From Jaapia argillacea MUCL 33604 (lineage: Eukaryota > Basidiomycota > Agaricomycetes > Jaapiales > Jaapiaceae), in NCBI GenBank assembly GCA_000697665.1, contig KL197719.1, positions 1,001,968 to 1,065,967 of the forward strand: a stretch of 64,000 nucleotides of DNA. The letters are read 5' to 3'. The first letter of the stretch is position 1; each line of letters opens with the position of its first letter. A model generated the notes under the pieces. It searched no databases, had not been told where the DNA came from, and was given only the letters and a program-made list of their open reading frames with translations. Of the stretch, positions 40,865-52,358 are shown in pieces. Made by a program: the position numbers and the translations under genes.

Positions 40865-42117
40865 TCAATAGCCAAGGGATAGGATGCGTCGCACAAGAAT
40901 CCTGAAAGCCAGAAAAAATCCGAACAGCCAACCAACAAGGGAAGTGGGGGTTGATATTCCCTTACGAGTCAAGTCTCGTTTCGCTCGAGTCATAGATGGT
41001 CGATGGGACGGATCCAGTGCCCAGCAACGCACCCACAACTTCCATACGTGCTCAGGTACATCGATTTCAGGGCGCTGGGGTTGTTGTCCCTTCACAACTT
41101 TCCCAATCACCACCGTGTCCAATTTGTATTGGGAGAAGGGTGGTTTCCCCGTGTATATCTATCGAATCGATCAGTCGTCAGTTTCACAAAATTTGTACGA
41201 GATAGGAAGAAAGAAGTCAAAGGTGTGCTTGCCTCAAGGCCGGCCATCGCCCACGAGTATGTGTCACTCTGAGGTGTAAACTGCACGCCGGGCTCCTCGT
41301 CGACGTCGTCGCTGTCGGGAGGATTCATGACTTCAGGGGCTATCCAACGACATGATCCCCCTATGTTCGGGGTCGTAAAATTCGCGGTGGCAGTAATGGC
41401 GGAGAGTCCAATATCGGTCAGACAGGCGGTGCCGTCAGCTTTGATCATGATATTCGACTGAGGATACGAGTAAGTGGCACAGCACTCGGAGGAAAAACAA
41501 TTCCAACTCACCGCTCTAACATTCCCATGCATGACCGGGGGCGCGAGCGAGTGTAAGAACTCCAAGGCGGAGGCAACTTCGGATAACTGTCAAATTGAGT
41601 CATTGTGAATCATAGGCAGACGAAGGCGTTTCTGAGCTTACAATGGCCAACCTGTCCGCCTCCGGGTGCGCCTTGAGGTAAGTGAGAGCATTGCCATTGT
41701 CATAGAAAGGGAGAACAATGGAGGGCAATGGGCCGCAATTGTCCACGATTCCGAAGAAGCGGGAGATGTTGGGATGGCGAAGCTGATCAATTTCGTACCA
41801 CTGGTCGTAGAGTCCAAGCAATTTCTAGGAGACAAAGGTTCGGTGGTCGTCAATTCAAGGATAAGGAGTGGGGTACTCACATCTCGAACACTCTCTCGTT
41901 CTTGAGGGACGGCAGAAACTCCTCTGAGTGATTTGATAACAATCGCCTACGAATTTCTGGGGTGAGCAAAATGTGGAACAACACAATGGAAGCGACGGAC
42001 AGGCTGATCTCCAAACTTTGAAGGCCAGGAAGCCAGCCAAATGTCGGAAGTGTCACCATAGATTATGCAATTACTTCCAGTCCGAGAGACGACGTTTGAA
42101 AGGTGACCAACAGGCAT
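40865..42117 (-). CDS. TKL-type kinase-like protein, probable pseudokinase
   Basis: Six exons (42001-42117, 41881-41946, 41642-41824, 41512-41586, 41233-41457, 40865-41158) give 319 residues. Kinase blocks are clear: AIVIKSLRG with the N-lobe Lys, LRHPNISRFFGIV, LTDIGLSA in the DFG place, GGSCRWIAPEVM, DTYSWAM, and CWALDPSHRPSM. The catalytic loop reads HGNVRASNIMI, where active relatives have HGD; the base Asp is replaced by Asn. The glycine loop is also poor. A hydrophobic segment (GWLFGFFLAFRIL) closes the protein and may anchor it to a membrane. TKL-like kinases of this style are numerous in Agaricomycetes. The intron at 41159-41232 begins with GC instead of GT. First exon and donor at 42000 are the least certain parts. 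Confidence 0.8.
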
Positions 42118-42958
42118 GATGGTGGTAGGAAGTCATGAGCCACTGAGTCTGACTCCTCTTATAGTGCGGATGCAGTGCATTCCGAAGTTGATAGCTAACG
42201 CGGGAAAATGAACTCACGTTGTGTGTGCTCTTGTACCGTAGTCGAAATAGCTAGACAAGGAAGCATGGATGGTATGTGCAGAAAATAAACAAGGTAACAG
42301 GTACCCCTAGCAACGGGTCATCGTTACTGGATGAAATGGATGAATGAATCGACATTACAGCAAAGAACGATGGAGCGAAGATGTGCGGGGAGCATCGTGA
42401 ACACCGCAGAGTTAAAGCACAGCTTGGCAAGTGGAGCAAGCCTTCCTGGTCCGAGGCGAAATGACTTGAACGCTTGCATGGAACCTCGGCTACCGTTTTA
42501 CTGATGAAGAGGGGATACCGACTAAGCCCGGATGTCGAGCACTGAGCAATGTGTAGTATCGTGCATATTTGGCGACCGGACGTGAGTGGCTGTCGATAGG
42601 ATGTGGGCTAGAGACACGGGGAAGGAGATGGAGCCAGCAGAGTTTTGACGTCTCCATAGCTATGATAGTCATGGAGAAGGTTAGAGCCAGGCTACGCGTA
42701 AGTAGTAGTTGCACCACAGCACCACAACTTGGGACTGCTCCCATTTGGAACGTTAAAGCCTTCCGTCCAGAAAATCTGACGGAGCAGAATGCACCGCCAC
42801 TGCCACCCACAAAACGAAACGACGTGTGGAGATCACGGGACTAACTTCTGCAGTAAGGATTGTGACGCTCTGACGTATGTGACTCATTGTGAGGCGTGTT
42901 GCCGTCATAGGAATAGAACACTGTCCTTGTACCTAAGATTTGGGACTACATACAAACA
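42118..42958. other. Intergenic, no gene seen
   Basis: The 841 bases between the kinase start and the CPA1 stop contain several short open frames on both strands but no family similarity and no consistent splice model. The kinase promoter should be here. Confidence 0.5.
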
Positions 42959-44431
42959 TCAAGCAGCAACTGATACTGGGCGTGGGGCGTCAACGGTCGC
43001 CATCCCTAGAGGACTCTCCCTGGCTCCGAGCAACTCCGAGCTCTCCAAGCGGGCTTTAATCTTATGACCTCGGCACTCAGTCAGAAAGTCAGTGAACATC
43101 TATTCGTGGTAGGTCAGAACCAAGTGGAGCACGGCATGCTGAAAGCCATACCTCAATAGTATCCAGCGGCCCTCCGGCACTCTCAGGGTGGAATTGAACA
43201 CCCCAAATCTTTTTCCCCGACTCCGCCGTCGACTTGATACCTTCCACTGACGAATCATTGCAATTGATAAAGAACGGCTCCCACCCAGCGGGGAACGGAT
43301 CTTGAAGCTTTAGAGCATATTGATGATTTTGGCTGTATTAGACCATCAATATAGCATATCATACACAGCATGGAGCAATGTCAGACATACCTCGTAACGT
43401 ACACCCGTCCAGCTGTAATGGAGCCTGACGAGGCAAGCGCCAATACCGGCTGGTTATGGCCCCGATTACCAAAAGTCATTCGGTAAGCCTCCAACCCTGC
43501 AGCCATACCGATAACCTGATGTCCCATACAAATACCAAACACAGGTCGATCCCACTCCTTCATCGTCTGCCTTAGGTGAAGAGCAGCCTCCATGCAATGC
43601 GCGGGGTCTCCAGGCCCGTTGGATAAGAAGAGACCGTCGAACTGATCTCGCACTTTGTTGAAGTTGAAGTTCCAGGGCAGAACGGTGACCGACGCTCCTC
43701 GTCGTACCAGTGATCGCAGAATGTTGGCTTTGGCACCAAAGTCGAGGACGGCAATTTTAACGTCACCAGTGGGGTTGAGGACGTATGGGACTTGAGTCGA
43801 AGCCTCTGCAACGAGGTTATCTGCGGTGGGGTCCCAGTACTCGTGTGATGCTGGTGGTGGTAAACCCGCATCGTCACCAATGGCGATTCGTCCCAAAGTC
43901 GTCCCTTGATCACGAAGCAACCGGGTGATGGCACGAGTGTCGACACCAGTAATAGCGGGGACATCATTTCTCTTGCACCAAGATGCAAGACTCTCTACAG
44001 CCTTATAGTGGGAATAGCGTTCGGCGACATCGGCGACAACGATAGCTGAGCATTGGATACGGTCGGACTCGAGGACCACACCAACGTCTTGACTATCGAT
44101 CGGTGCTTTGTTCGACGGGACGCCATAATTGCCGATGAGGGGGGTGGTGAATACGAGAATTTGACCTCGATAGGAGGGGTCAGTCATTGACTCCGTATCT
44201 AATAACATCTTGAGAACAAGCAGCGAGAGAGGCCTGAAGCTACGCACATGATGTAATGGATGTTGAAAACACAGTTTCGCCAAAGATGCTTCGTGGGGCA
44301 CCAAATGACCGTCCGTAGAAAGACTGGCCAGTTTTGAGGTGGAGTGTACCAGGTGAGGATATAATTGTGGAAGCCTCCGTTGCGAAACAACGAATGAAAC
44401 GAGGGATACGAGCGAGTCGAGTAGCGAACAT
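42959..44431 (-). CDS. CPA1: Arginine-specific carbamoyl-phosphate synthetase, small (glutaminase) subunit
   Basis: Four exons (44248-44431, 43391-44198, 43152-43332, 42959-43099) give 437 residues. The start MFATRLARIPRFIRCFATEA is Arg/Phe-rich without acids, a mitochondrial targeting peptide. The N-terminal CPSase domain has GETVFSTSITSYTESMTDPS, and the class I glutaminase domain has the nucleophile Cys in FGICMGHQVIG and the His/Glu pair in GVQFHPESAGGP. It releases ammonia from glutamine for the large subunit, the first step of arginine synthesis. A short C-terminal extension of about 20 residues follows the domain. The leader carries a uORF resembling the fungal arginine attenuator peptide, with stop 28 bases before this ATG, so translation is probably repressed by arginine. 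Confidence 0.94.
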
Positions 44432-44459
44432 GGCGTTTTCGGTCTTCGGTTTTCGACTT

Positions 44460-44528
44460 TTAATGATGGAGAGAGTAGACAAGATCGCTGAGATAACTAG
44501 TGGAAGTTGAGCCTCGACAAACCAGCAT
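44460..44528 (-). promoter_or_regulatory. Arginine-attenuator-peptide-like uORF of CPA1
   Basis: A 22-codon ORF in the CPA1 leader ends with SYLSDLVYSLHH and a TAA. The fungal arginine attenuator peptide (Neurospora arg-2, yeast CPA1) ends in a YLSDHLWRALNA-type sequence and stalls ribosomes at its stop when arginine is high. Shared features are the YLSD block with its essential Asp, a bulky aromatic three residues later, about seven residues to the stop, total size 22-25 and placement just before CPA1. Confidence 0.75.
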
Positions 44529-44817
44529 CAACGAATGGAAATGACTTGCTCGTCTCGTGTGTGTAGAGTAAAAGTCATGTACGAGCTGAACGCTCTGAAA
44601 ACTTGAATCCTTCTGACCAGGAGGTGAAGAGAGTTGTAAATTTTGTTTGAGCTCCGCTCAGGCTAAATATCGCGACTATCACACGCCAGTCATATGACTC
44701 ATCGCGTCGCGATCGGATTTGGACGCATGTGGATTGTCAAATGTCGAATTTCCCCATCTCAAACAAAACAATCGTAGGTTGGATGTAAGTATCGGAAAAA
44801 GTACTCTAGAGTCCAGT

Positions 44818-47800
44818 TCAAATAAATGCTCGTAGTCCTGTTGTCCGTTTTCGTTTGACTCCCGCACCAGCCATTCTGTTTCGAGGAATGTGAGACTTCT
44901 CACCGTCTTCAGAATCAGAATCAGAATCGTCACTTTCATCGTCATCGTCATCATTACTATCGTCTTGCCTGGAGGTGCCAATAACATGTTTGCCCGAGGC
45001 AGCCAAGGATTTCTTGGGGGGAGCTGGAGTTGACAAAGCTAGTGGCGAGAACAGTGTCTCCTGACTGGCGATATCGGTCAAGCGACGATAAGGGACTGCA
45101 GCGAGCTGGGGAGGAACTCGCTGCGTCTGACTAAAGAAAGGGATCTCGAAGGACTCTTCAGCGGAAGAAGCTGAATTTGCAGGAGAAGGGGTTCGAAGCG
45201 TCGTTTCCTCCACCAAAGGGAATTGCGTTTGGGTAGAAGGGAGGAATAAGGGGGTGTCGTCGTCGTGCTGGGGATCTGGGATAATGCCATTCGGAACAAC
45301 TACGTTGTCGTCTGGTTGAGGTATTTCCTTGGGCTCCTGGGATGCCATATCTTGAAGTCGAGGAGGACTGCTAGAACGCAATTCATCCACCATAACAGAT
45401 ACATCTGATGGAACTAACGGCACTGGGGAAGGTTGCAATGTGACCCAAGGGGCAACAGAAGGTGGTTCGGAAACAGTCACTGGTTTACTGGGAGCAGGTG
45501 TCTCTGGCTTGGGTGAGGCAGAATCACTGTGCGCGCCTGAGGTTGACGAAGGAGTCTGAATACCCGACGCGCGAATGGTTACCAGCTCAACAAGGGGCTT
45601 TGGAGCAGGCTTCTTCTTTCCACTCCCCTTCATCAGGGCCTTTTCTTCCTTAAGTCGAGCTTTCTCCTCCTTGGCAGCTGCCTTACGAGCACGTTCTTGC
45701 TCCTGTTTTTCCTTTCGGGCCCGGACCTTTTCCTCCTTTTCCGCTAACTTCACTGCCGCACGGCGAGCTTTCTCTTCTTCTGGAAGTGGTTGTCTTCCAC
45801 GTCGCTTGGGAGGGGGCGGTGCGTCAGCAGGCTGTCCCGTCAAGTCTGCTGCGGCTGTGGGGTTCATGGACACGGAGCGTCTAGTTGAAGCTCGAGTACG
45901 CCGAGGAACGGTCGGCTCGCCATCTTCGTGGGGCTGGGGAGCCGATTTGACACCACCTGCCACGATTGCTGGCTGAGGAGACTGGATCTGTCCAAAACGA
46001 TCCTTCATACGCTTTGCGATCCCGGGTTTTGGAGTCAGCGGGGGCGATGGACTCTTTCGTAGAATTGCATCAACTTCAAGGGGATCCTCGGTACTCGTCC
46101 GAGTACTGTTGTGCGCAGCGGGATCTTCTGAAGGCTCTATCGGGTCCATTGCATCTCCGTGTGCGTCCTGGTCCTGGGATGAAGAGCTGGATTCTGATAT
46201 CTTTTCTCCTTGCTGTGTGGATTGAGAGGATGCGGGATCAACGGTCTCAGGACTCTCTACGGCCTCAAAGTCTTCGGTAGCGATCTCCAAATGAGCAGAT
46301 TCCGGCTCAAGTGGTATTTTGGGCGACGACAGAAGTCCCTGTCCTGGCTGGATTCCTGGCAACGGCACGGCACAGTTAGGACGAGGACCCTCCTCTTCGT
46401 TAGAGTTCGCTTCGGCTTCCCTTCCGGTTGGCACGCCAGTAGCTGACACAGGTGTCCGAAGAGTCGGATTGGCGACAGTAAGATCCAGACGGGATGGCTT
46501 CTCAACTTCATTCATGTTCTCTATAATTGACACCTCCACAATATTGCAGCCTTCGGGTTTGTTGGACTGCAGGAGATCTACTTCCGTCTCCTCAGGTGAC
46601 CCTGCCTCTGATGGAGACTGAATTCGAGCGGACGTCGTACCGGAGCGAGTTGGGAGCGTTTGTGTCGCCTCAGCCTCCGGCTCAGACGCTGGGATCTGAT
46701 ATCACCAAAGAAATCAGCAACGCGTCGCAGAAAACAGAGGTGAGTCGCTCGACCTGCCTGATTTCCCGAACCTTCCTTCAAAGGGTCGTCCATAAAAGTG
46801 GGAGGTGCAACGTCGTCGTCGTCGTCGTCATCCTCTTCCTCATCGTCACCCGCATGGTCCTCATCGGACGAAGGAGATAATCGGAAACTTTGCTGCGAAC
46901 GACGTCGAACAGCTGGAGGTTCTTCATCCTCCTCTAAGACAACTTCTTGTTCTTCGTCGTCATCGCTGCTGCTACTGTCCGAAGGAATCTCGATCTTTCT
47001 ACCCGACGGCAACGCAGGCCCCCGAATCAGAGCTTCCATTTGTTTGTCAAGGTCCTGATTGCTGGTCCAGTCCGCAAAGGCCTTCAAGCCGCGGCGAACT
47101 TCCCCACCGTCGTCCTCATCGCTATCCGAGCTTTCTTCGCTACTACCTTCATCTCTGCTTTGCACAATAACTTCAGATATTTGCGCATCTCGAGGAACAA
47201 TGGGTGTCCGGGATGGGAGGCCCTCTCCAGTAGTAGCCCGCGGAGAAGATGAGGTCGCAGCACTCAACGTGGAAAAAACGAGGGGCGAAGGGGCAGAAAT
47301 AGATGGACGGATAGAGCCATCCGCACCAGTTATTCGGGGATGACTAGGTACAGGTGGTAGGTCTTCACGCTGGGCCGCTTCTTTCTTCTTCGCCTTGTTT
47401 AAGAAGGCCCTCAATTCGTCAACGAGCTCCTGACTGCTCTGATCCCCCTTGCTCACAAGCTCCCCCAAGCGTAGTTCGATCGCATTCGGTCCCGCAAGGA
47501 TGACTGGACACTTGTATCGAAGATGGAACGGAGTCTGATGGCACAGTGGACATGGCGGTTCGTTGGTCTTCTTGCCTTTTTTGACAGTACTCGGCTTTGT
47601 GACGGCAAGGATAGGGCCGGGAGGGGAAGGTGTCTGTGGGGTGGGAACAGTTTCATGTCGGCTCTTCGTAGTTTTCGTCTTCGATGTCGCCTTCTCTGTA
47701 GGAGTATCGTCCGCGACTTCATTCTCTGGCTCCTCAAGTGGAGGGACTGACTTGGTTTTCGAGGACTTCTTATTCGATTTCACGTCCGACGTTGAAGTCA

Positions 47801-49762
47801 CTGCGGATACTGCTCAACCGTTATTATGGAGAGGGACAAGTTAGATTGCGAGAACTACGAACATGGGGTCTCCTCGTCAACATCGGGGTTGTCTCCTGAA
47901 GGCTCCGACTCGGGGTGGGATGCTGATTGAGCAAGTAGGGCACGCTGCTCAGAAATTGTTGATTTCTTTCGTTTCACCTTTTTCTCGGTTGGAACTAGTA
48001 ATCGTAAGACTAAACGTTAGGCGACATAACCAAGGTCTGATGGACAGACCTTTCGTCGACTCCGGGACGTCCACAACAGCACTTGCGCTAGCCCTCGACG
48101 ATCCAGAGTCATTAGAAGTTTCGTTGGCTTGGTATCCTTGAGCAGCGGACAGTAAACTGGAAAAGGTTTGCAACACACCATAGGCCTGAGTAATCTCTGT
48201 TGCCAACCTTTTAGCAAGCTGAGCGGATTCCTTCTCCATTCGAGACAATGCGGTGTCAGCGAGGAGTGTCGAGGGTGCGGGATTTTCAATGAGAGGAGAA
48301 ACTGGCACGGGATGAGTCGGGGTTGGAATGGTGGGAGAAGAGCGAGCTGAGACTGCAGCTAAAGTTGCGAGATACTTGCGTTTCTTTTTCTTCCCGGTCG
48401 GAACTGCACTGGCGTCAAGCAAGACGTTATTTGGTGAAGGGATAAGGTTGATGGGTTGAATAACATCGGTCACCCCCTTCTTTTGCTTCTTCTTCGCTCC
48501 AACAGGCAGAGGCGTCGGACTCGGCGCAGCGGGAGGAATGTTAGATTCGACCGTCTCAGGGAGGTTACTAGCCGCATCACTCTTTCTCCTCTTCTTCTTC
48601 GGAGGAAGGGACTCAGTCTCCTGGTCTGCATGGGAAAGGCTTTTGGCCCGCTTCCTCGGCACAGAGTTCGTTGAGGGTAAGGATGAAGGCCCAGCGACTG
48701 CATTCGAAGTTGCCGCTGAGGGAGCGGGAAGGGGGGTTGGAGTGGCAGACACGCTCTTTGACTTGCCTTTCGGCGGCGAGTCGTCTTTGGGTGCACTTGG
48801 TTGGGCTGAAGGAGCAGAGCAGCTTTGAATGTCCGAGCTCCTACCAAGTCCGATAGTTGACTTCGGCTTTGAACGCTCCTTGGCCAATTTCTTCCCGCTC
48901 TCCACCATATCCTGGGCAGAAGATTCGACTGTCGAAGGGGTAGCTCGCTGACTCTTTGGTTTGGCGCTCTTTTCGACTTTCTGAGCCTGATCCATAACCT
49001 TCTCTTTCTCTTTGCCCTTTCCTTTGCGGGTTCCTTCGACACCCGATCCCTCAGGTGTTACATCGGTCGAAGACGCCACACGTTTGCTCTTGGGCTTTTC
49101 GGTCTCCTTCGGGGAGGGGGCCGTGGAAAGTGGGGCAACCTCGGCAGCAACTGAGACTTTTCTCTTCTTCTTGACTGGCTCAGTACTGATCATTTGGGTA
49201 CTTGTCCCGGCTTTGGGTTGAGGTTGAAACGAAATGGCTGGAGCTTGTTTCGAGGTGTCGGTGAAGTGGACCTTATGCTTTGGGGCGCCGGACACCTGCA
49301 GAACATCAGGTATTGAATGAAGTGTTGAGCCAAACTATGTAGAAGCGTACCTCCGCTTCCTTCGAGGGACCATCGGCGATCGTTACACGAATTTGCATCG
49401 AAGAAGTCGACTTGGAGAACACCCGGAATGCGTCAAAATCATCGTCTTCAAGACCGTCAGCTCCATGTGCCACCTGCGATCAGACTCTATGGACTTACCG
49501 TCCTCAAGCTCGATAGTCTTCTCATCCCTCAATTGAGACAGTTGGATGGGGTGATCTGCAGAAAGGCCAAGCTTACGGCGAGCAGTGGTCTTCAACTCAT
49601 CCAGAGAATTTTCTATATATCACACAATCCAGACCAGGAAATGAAGATGCAGAAGCTGAGGTACATACCCTTGAATAACCTCTCAAATATCCGATCAGGT
49701 GTATGATAGGTAATTCTAGGAGGGTCTTGAGCCAAATTTCTCTTCTTCCCCTCTGTCGCCAT
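44818..49762 (-). CDS. Large disordered nuclear protein with N-terminal folded domain and zinc knuckle
   Basis: Seven exons (49669-49762, 49499-49612, 49351-49445, 48050-49295, 47863-47994, 46754-47809, 44818-46688) join in phase to 1535 residues. I do not recognise a named family. The first 100 residues look folded (DELKTTARRKLGLSADHPI, an acidic DDDDFDAF turn, then SMQIRVTIADG), recalling a ubiquitin-like or PB1 fold. Long Ser/Pro/Lys stretches with many KKKRK-type basic clusters follow. Near residues 590-640 is a knuckle PPCPLCHQTPFHLRYKCPV, a CxxCx5Hx4C set that may bind zinc or RNA, next to a helical LVDELRAFLNKAKKK. Acidic runs and a coiled Lys/Glu/Arg-rich region come after. The basic clusters predict nuclear location. 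It diverges from the complex I subunit gene. Confidence 0.75.
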
Positions 49763-49964
49763 CGCGCTCGAGACTAGGGAAGCCCAGATACAGACGGCTC
49801 ACGGGTAAAGTACAGGCCCAAAACGCGAAGCGGGCAAGTTGAGTGGACTTCGCGTCGAAAAAGCGGCAGGCCATTTAGCAAAACGCCCACGGTAAACAAC
49901 AAAGACAAATACGGTCCTCCATCCCCCTTTCGTCGTTTCCAACTAGCAAACAATCAACTACGAG

Positions 49965-50345
49965 ATGGCTGGCCATGGTATGTCCTTCAAACCACATTGA
50001 ATGGATGCTTTGATTGCCATTATGACCCTTGATGCTACAGGACCAACATCGGGTTTTAACCCCCACCTTCCCGGATTCAGGTATCAATTCCTCGCCAAAA
50101 CACTTGGTGCAACGATGTGGTTCTTTATCTTCTACCGTGCACGGTGCGCCCGAACCTATCTTCCTTTCCATACTGGCGCTCACCTTGCGTTTCTACTTTC
50201 CACAGTGAGGACGGTCCTAAGCTGTTAGTGAGTGGATCATTTGTAGCCGCGGTTCACGAATTGACTGGAACCTTCCTTGTAGATGTTGAGACACCCGTGG
50301 GAGGGGCACGGACATGGTGCTGAGGGACATTCAGAACACCACTGA
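49965..50345 (+). CDS. Small complex I subunit (NDUFB2-like)
   Basis: Four short exons (49965-49977, 50041-50143, 50206-50227, 50283-50345) give 66 residues. The core reads FRYQFLAKTLGATMWFFIFY with a single membrane helix, then DGPKLL and RHPWEGHGHGAEGH. This pattern (helix with MWF, Asp-Gly-Pro, HPW, His-rich end) matches the fungal NDUFB2/AGGG-type accessory subunit of NADH:ubiquinone oxidoreductase in the inner mitochondrial membrane. Too small for easy gene prediction and split by three introns, so often missed. It shares about 200 bases of promoter with the large disordered protein. Confidence 0.8.
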
Positions 50346-50808
50346 GGAGCAGCGGAATGTGTAATTGCCGTAACAATGGGATACCGGTGCGGTGCGCTAC
50401 ATTCTTGCATCGTGCTTGCATGGAACTGTCATCTACAATCCCAACTTATCACACACCAATACAACAACTCCCGCCTGGATTTTTATCATCTTATTGCGAA
50501 CTGCCGGTCGTTTCACATAAATCCCAGGCTGGAGGCAATTGACGGCTGGATGTCATTTTTCTCTGGGTTCTCCAACTGTCCACATCCCAGACATTCCCCC
50601 ACCTACCCACAATCACTGAGCACCTGTTTGGATTGCGAGAATCAACAGTTGTTTCGAGAATCAGCTCCACCTTCAAAACCGGGAGGAAACGGCGTGACAG
50701 GTGTCGTGACGTGTTACGATAGGATGACGTCACCCATATCGTGTCGTCTATTCACAGCCCGGGTTTTGTCTGCGGCAGCTATACGAATCTTTCCAACTTA
50801 CCGCCACC
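50346..50808. other. Intergenic, FIT2 promoter
   Basis: The 463 bases between the complex I subunit and the FIT2 gene hold no recognisable gene. The last 20 bases before the FIT2 ATG (ending CCGCCACC) are a strong start context. Confidence 0.55.
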
Positions 50809-51798
50809 ATGCCTGACGCTCGCATAGCAGCTCTGACTGCTTTAACCTGTGCTGTTACTCTGGGGACGGCCTATTCTCTCTACTACAACACCTACCTGGA
50901 TACGTCTGATCCTCATATCACCAATTTGCCCCACCACCTCGCCTCCACCGACTACTTTGCTTCTAAATCGAATCCGCTCAACGTATATTTCATCAAATAC
51001 GCATGGGCGTGGACGACACTCGCATTCCTCTTCCATTTCCTCACCAGTCCCCCTAACGCCAAGACCATGGAACGGGTTGCCAAATTTGCCGCTGAGACGG
51101 GGGTTTGGATGGTCTTTACATCCTGGTTCTTCGGACCCGCGGTATTTGATCGGCTTTTAGCCGCTTCAGGCGGTGAATGTGTCGTCAACCTTCCATCTGG
51201 CTACATCCTCTCCGTTCCCAATGAATATTGCTATACCAAGTCCACCATTTCACCTGCCACCCATCCCGGCCTGTTCGCAGCATCCCTCCTCGTCCCCGAT
51301 GCGCATGAATGGAATGGGGGTAAAGCAAGGCTACGCAGGGGCCACGACGTCTCTGGACACGTGTTCCTCCTGGTCATGGCCACGTTGTTCTTGGCGGACC
51401 AAGTCAGGACCAGTTGGAGGAGGGTGGATGGCGTTAGAGGTGTCGGTGGGAGGAGTGGGAAGGGAAGCACAGGTGGTGGGAAATGGTCCAAGGCACATAC
51501 ATGGGCCGTCGGAGTCAATATTGGGTTGATTGGGTTGTGGCTCTTCGCAAGCTGGACTACCAGTGTCTATTTCCATTCGCCGATGGAGAAATTGACTGGA
51601 TTCCGTGAGTCCCTCTCTTTCTCAATAATTACATTCGCGAAGTTCACATCCTTCTGTCTGCCAGTTCTCGGCCTCGCAGGATTTTCGGTCACCCTTCTTC
51701 CGATCTTCCAACCAGAAATCGCCTCTGTACCTTATCACACCCCGGCTGCCGTCCCCAAGGTACAGCTGGTCTCCGAAAAGCCCGTAGCTGCAAATTAG
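50809..51798 (+). CDS. FIT2/Scs3-type ER lipid-droplet protein (acyl-CoA diphosphatase)
   Basis: Two exons (50809-51604, 51665-51798) give 309 residues. There are several hydrophobic helices, and the two catalytic His motifs of the FIT family are present: GHDVSGHVFLL and VYFHSPMEKLTGF. After splicing the second reads on as LLGLAGFSVT, which unspliced sequence would not give. FIT proteins sit in the ER membrane, hydrolyse fatty acyl-CoA to acyl 4'-phosphopantetheine and are needed for normal lipid-droplet budding; yeast Scs3 also affects inositol phospholipid synthesis. A Gly/Lys-rich loop with GKGSTGGGKW between helices is specific to this protein. The start context is excellent. Confidence 0.9.
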   Translation: MPDARIAALTALTCAVTLGTAYSLYYNTYLDTSDPHITNLPHHLASTDYFASKSNPLNVYFIKYAWAWTTLAFLFHFLTSPPNAKTMERVAKFAAETGVWMVFTSWFFGPAVFDRLLAASGGECVVNLPSGYILSVPNEYCYTKSTISPATHPGLFAASLLVPDAHEWNGGKARLRRGHDVSGHVFLLVMATLFLADQVRTSWRRVDGVRGVGGRSGKGSTGGGKWSKAHTWAVGVNIGLIGLWLFASWTTSVYFHSPMEKLTGFRESLSFSIITFAKFTSFCLPVLGLAGFSVTLLPIFQPEIASVPYHTPAAVPKVQLVSEKPVAAN

Positions 51799-52358
51799 AC
51801 TGGACACCTCGCCCTTGTCCTTGTTTTGTATCCATAATATATCCCTCCTGATTTCGTCACAGCAATCGTGTCTGGTTATTGTACACCTACCAGCGGGTCG
51901 GCGTTGTAGATTTCCATGTGTCCAATCCAATCCATCATCGTTACATACCGAATATTATGCGTACATCGACCAAGCACTGGGCATAGCCAGAAATCATTTT
52001 CTCAGGCTGGTTCTCGTCAGCTCGCCAGCCCTGTATATGGCGTACATGAGTCGTGGTGGCGGTAGTGGTGGTAGTGATCGCAAGTCATATATGATATAAT
52101 TGGGTCATATAAAGTGCCGCCGTTGGAAGTCACGTCGCGATCACGTGCGTTGATGACAAGAATTCGAAACAAGCTTGCGGGGGTAACCACTGTTCACACA
52201 ACATAAGGAACCCTCCCTTCCGCTCCATCTCACCACTGGCGGTCTCTCCGATTGCGGATGTATGCGTGCTATTTTTGCTAGGACTGATTAAATGCGTAGG
52301 AACTTCGCTTGCAATGTGAGTTCGAGTCGACCAGGACTTCGCGGTCGAAGATGCACAA
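51799..52358. other. Intergenic, no gene seen
   Basis: The 560-base stretch between FIT2 and the unknown gene has only short frames. A TAT-rich patch near 52085-52105 may belong to the promoter of the next gene. Confidence 0.5.

Noticed and set aside
45575-47343. Several plus-strand Ser-rich frames opposite the large disordered protein
   Set aside because: They are antisense reflections of Asp/Glu and Lys codon runs (for example poly-Ser from GAC/GAG/GAT repeats).
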